Assembly: GCF_000145235.1 (NCBI RefSeq)
Contig: NC_014391.1
Span: 4,782,001-4,846,000 of the forward strand
Source: Micromonospora aurantiaca ATCC 27029
GTDB taxonomy: Bacteria; Actinomycetota; Actinomycetes; Mycobacteriales; Micromonosporaceae
Direction of reading: 5' to 3'
DNA: 64,000 nucleotides
In this document: one piece after another, positions 63,802 to 64,000 of the stretch
Layout of the letters: the number at the start of each line of letters is the position of its first letter
Position numbering within the stretch: position 1 is the first letter of the stretch
Translations under genes and position numbers: made by a program
The notes under the pieces: generated by a model
Told to the model about the DNA's origin: nothing
Database searches by the model: none
Seen by the model: only the letters and a program-made list of their open reading frames with translations

Positions 63802-63807
63802 ACCCTA
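63802..63807 (-). promoter_or_regulatory. -10 hexamer TAGGGT for dedA
   Basis: TAGGGT (63807-63802) ends exactly 7 nt before the dedA GTG. Confidence 0.5.
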
Positions 63808-63818
63808 CCCGCGCCGGG

Positions 63819-64000
63819 TCAGCCCGCGGGGGCCAGAAACTCCAGCCGGTTGCCGTGCGGGTCGTACGTGTGGAACCGACGCATGCCGGGAATCTCGTCG
63901 TCGCCCCAGGTCACTGTGTGTCCGGCGGCGTCGAGGCGGGCGGCCAGCTCGTCCAGGTCGGTGCGCAGCAGCGCGGGGTGCGCCTTGCGGGCCGGGCGGA
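63819..64000 (-). CDS. VOC-family (glyoxalase/bleomycin-resistance-like) protein, 5' end cut
   Basis: Only the C-terminal 60 residues are in the window: ALLRTDLDELAARLDAAGH, then RRFHTYDPHGNRLEFLAP and a stop. The DPHGNRLEF pattern, with Glu as a metal ligand, is the last strand of a vicinal-oxygen-chelate domain. The substrate and start lie outside the window. It ends 25 nt upstream of the dedA start on the same strand. Confidence 0.82.
   Translation of the reverse strand, partial: RPARKAHPALLRTDLDELAARLDAAGHTVTWGDDEIPGMRRFHTYDPHGNRLEFLAPAG

Noticed and set aside
1..64000. tRNA genes, rRNA genes, CRISPR arrays, prophage or a natural-product gene cluster
   Set aside because: No cloverleaf-like sequences, regularly spaced repeats, phage structural genes, PKS/NRPS or comparable core enzymes were recognised by eye; a tRNAscan or antiSMASH run would settle it.

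Overview
The window is about 64 kb of very GC-rich actinomycete chromosome. Several features point to the Micromonosporaceae, most likely Micromonospora or a close relative: the gene content, the abundance of GTG starts, the many apparently leaderless genes, the moxR/DUF58/VWA/fabG/fabI/hemH block shared with mycobacteria, a MurD2/MurL peptidoglycan pair, and two families of intergenic dyad repeats. This assignment is inferred from gene content and repeat style, not from an rRNA gene. I found no tRNA, rRNA, CRISPR array, prophage or biosynthetic gene cluster. One intact insertion sequence is present. The gene at each edge is cut by the window.

Layout. 1-5.5 kb: a class III aminotransferase (cut), an unrecognised conserved protein, a secreted protein, and a TetR/DUF6230/DUF6114 module with a probable TetR operator inside a strong consensus promoter. 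5.5-8.3 kb: divergent murD2 and murL, an unusual route to the D-glutamate of peptidoglycan. 8.4-15.2 kb: PucR regulator, argG, a SpoU methyltransferase, a ThDP enzyme and a DHFR-like reductase. 15.3-24.4 kb: thymidylate-kinase-like protein, class A PBP, membrane protein, NfeD/SPFH pair, serine hydrolase, DUF3097, and a hypothetical gene whose stop codon is the target site of an IS481-family element (24.4-25.5 kb). 25.5-32.6 kb, minus strand: moxR-DUF58-VWA and fabG-fabI-hemH-HAD, separated by a 0.57-kb region holding two very small plus-strand ORFs, one with its ribosome binding site buried in a hairpin. 32.8-41.6 kb: small zinc-ribbon protein, two bacterial PH-domain membrane proteins, PAP2 enzyme, thioesterase and metallo-hydrolase, an APH/MarR/Bcr-type efflux group, and a PfkB kinase. 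41.9-57.2 kb: secreted and surface proteins, namely a cellulose-type LPMO with CBM2, two tandem beta-helix proteins, a giant alpha-amylase/pullulanase fusion and a membrane-anchored CBM2-like protein, with asnB and an aminopeptidase P between them. 57.4-64 kb: GNAT, GPP34, an APC permease, an NTF2-like protein, a permuted NlpC/P60-like protein, a small membrane protein, an alpha/beta hydrolase, DedA and a cut VOC protein.

How the genes work together. Cell-envelope functions dominate: MurD2/MurL, the class A PBP, FabG/FabI, MoxR/VWA, DedA and SPFH/NfeD. Secreted polysaccharide degradation is the second theme: the LPMO, the amylase-pullulanase and CBM2 modules. The amylase-pullulanase promoter carries three TGCAA boxes of the kind expected for a maltose-type LacI regulator.

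Most unusual observations: (i) six long inverted repeats, whose arms almost all begin at GATC, sitting only in gaps between convergent genes; (ii) three copies of a two-unit dyad element with an exact 31-bp period, one of which supplies the stop codons of both neighbouring genes; (iii) tandem beta-helix paralogues with three identical DNA blocks (380, 201 and 336 bp) between diverged segments, and a shared promoter and 5' hairpin; (iv) a hairpin sequestering an ideal Shine-Dalgarno sequence before a 17-codon ORF; (v) at least fifteen starts placed 5-8 nt after a TANNNT hexamer, including one divergent pair sharing the same hexamer. All calls come from reading the sequence; no database search was run.
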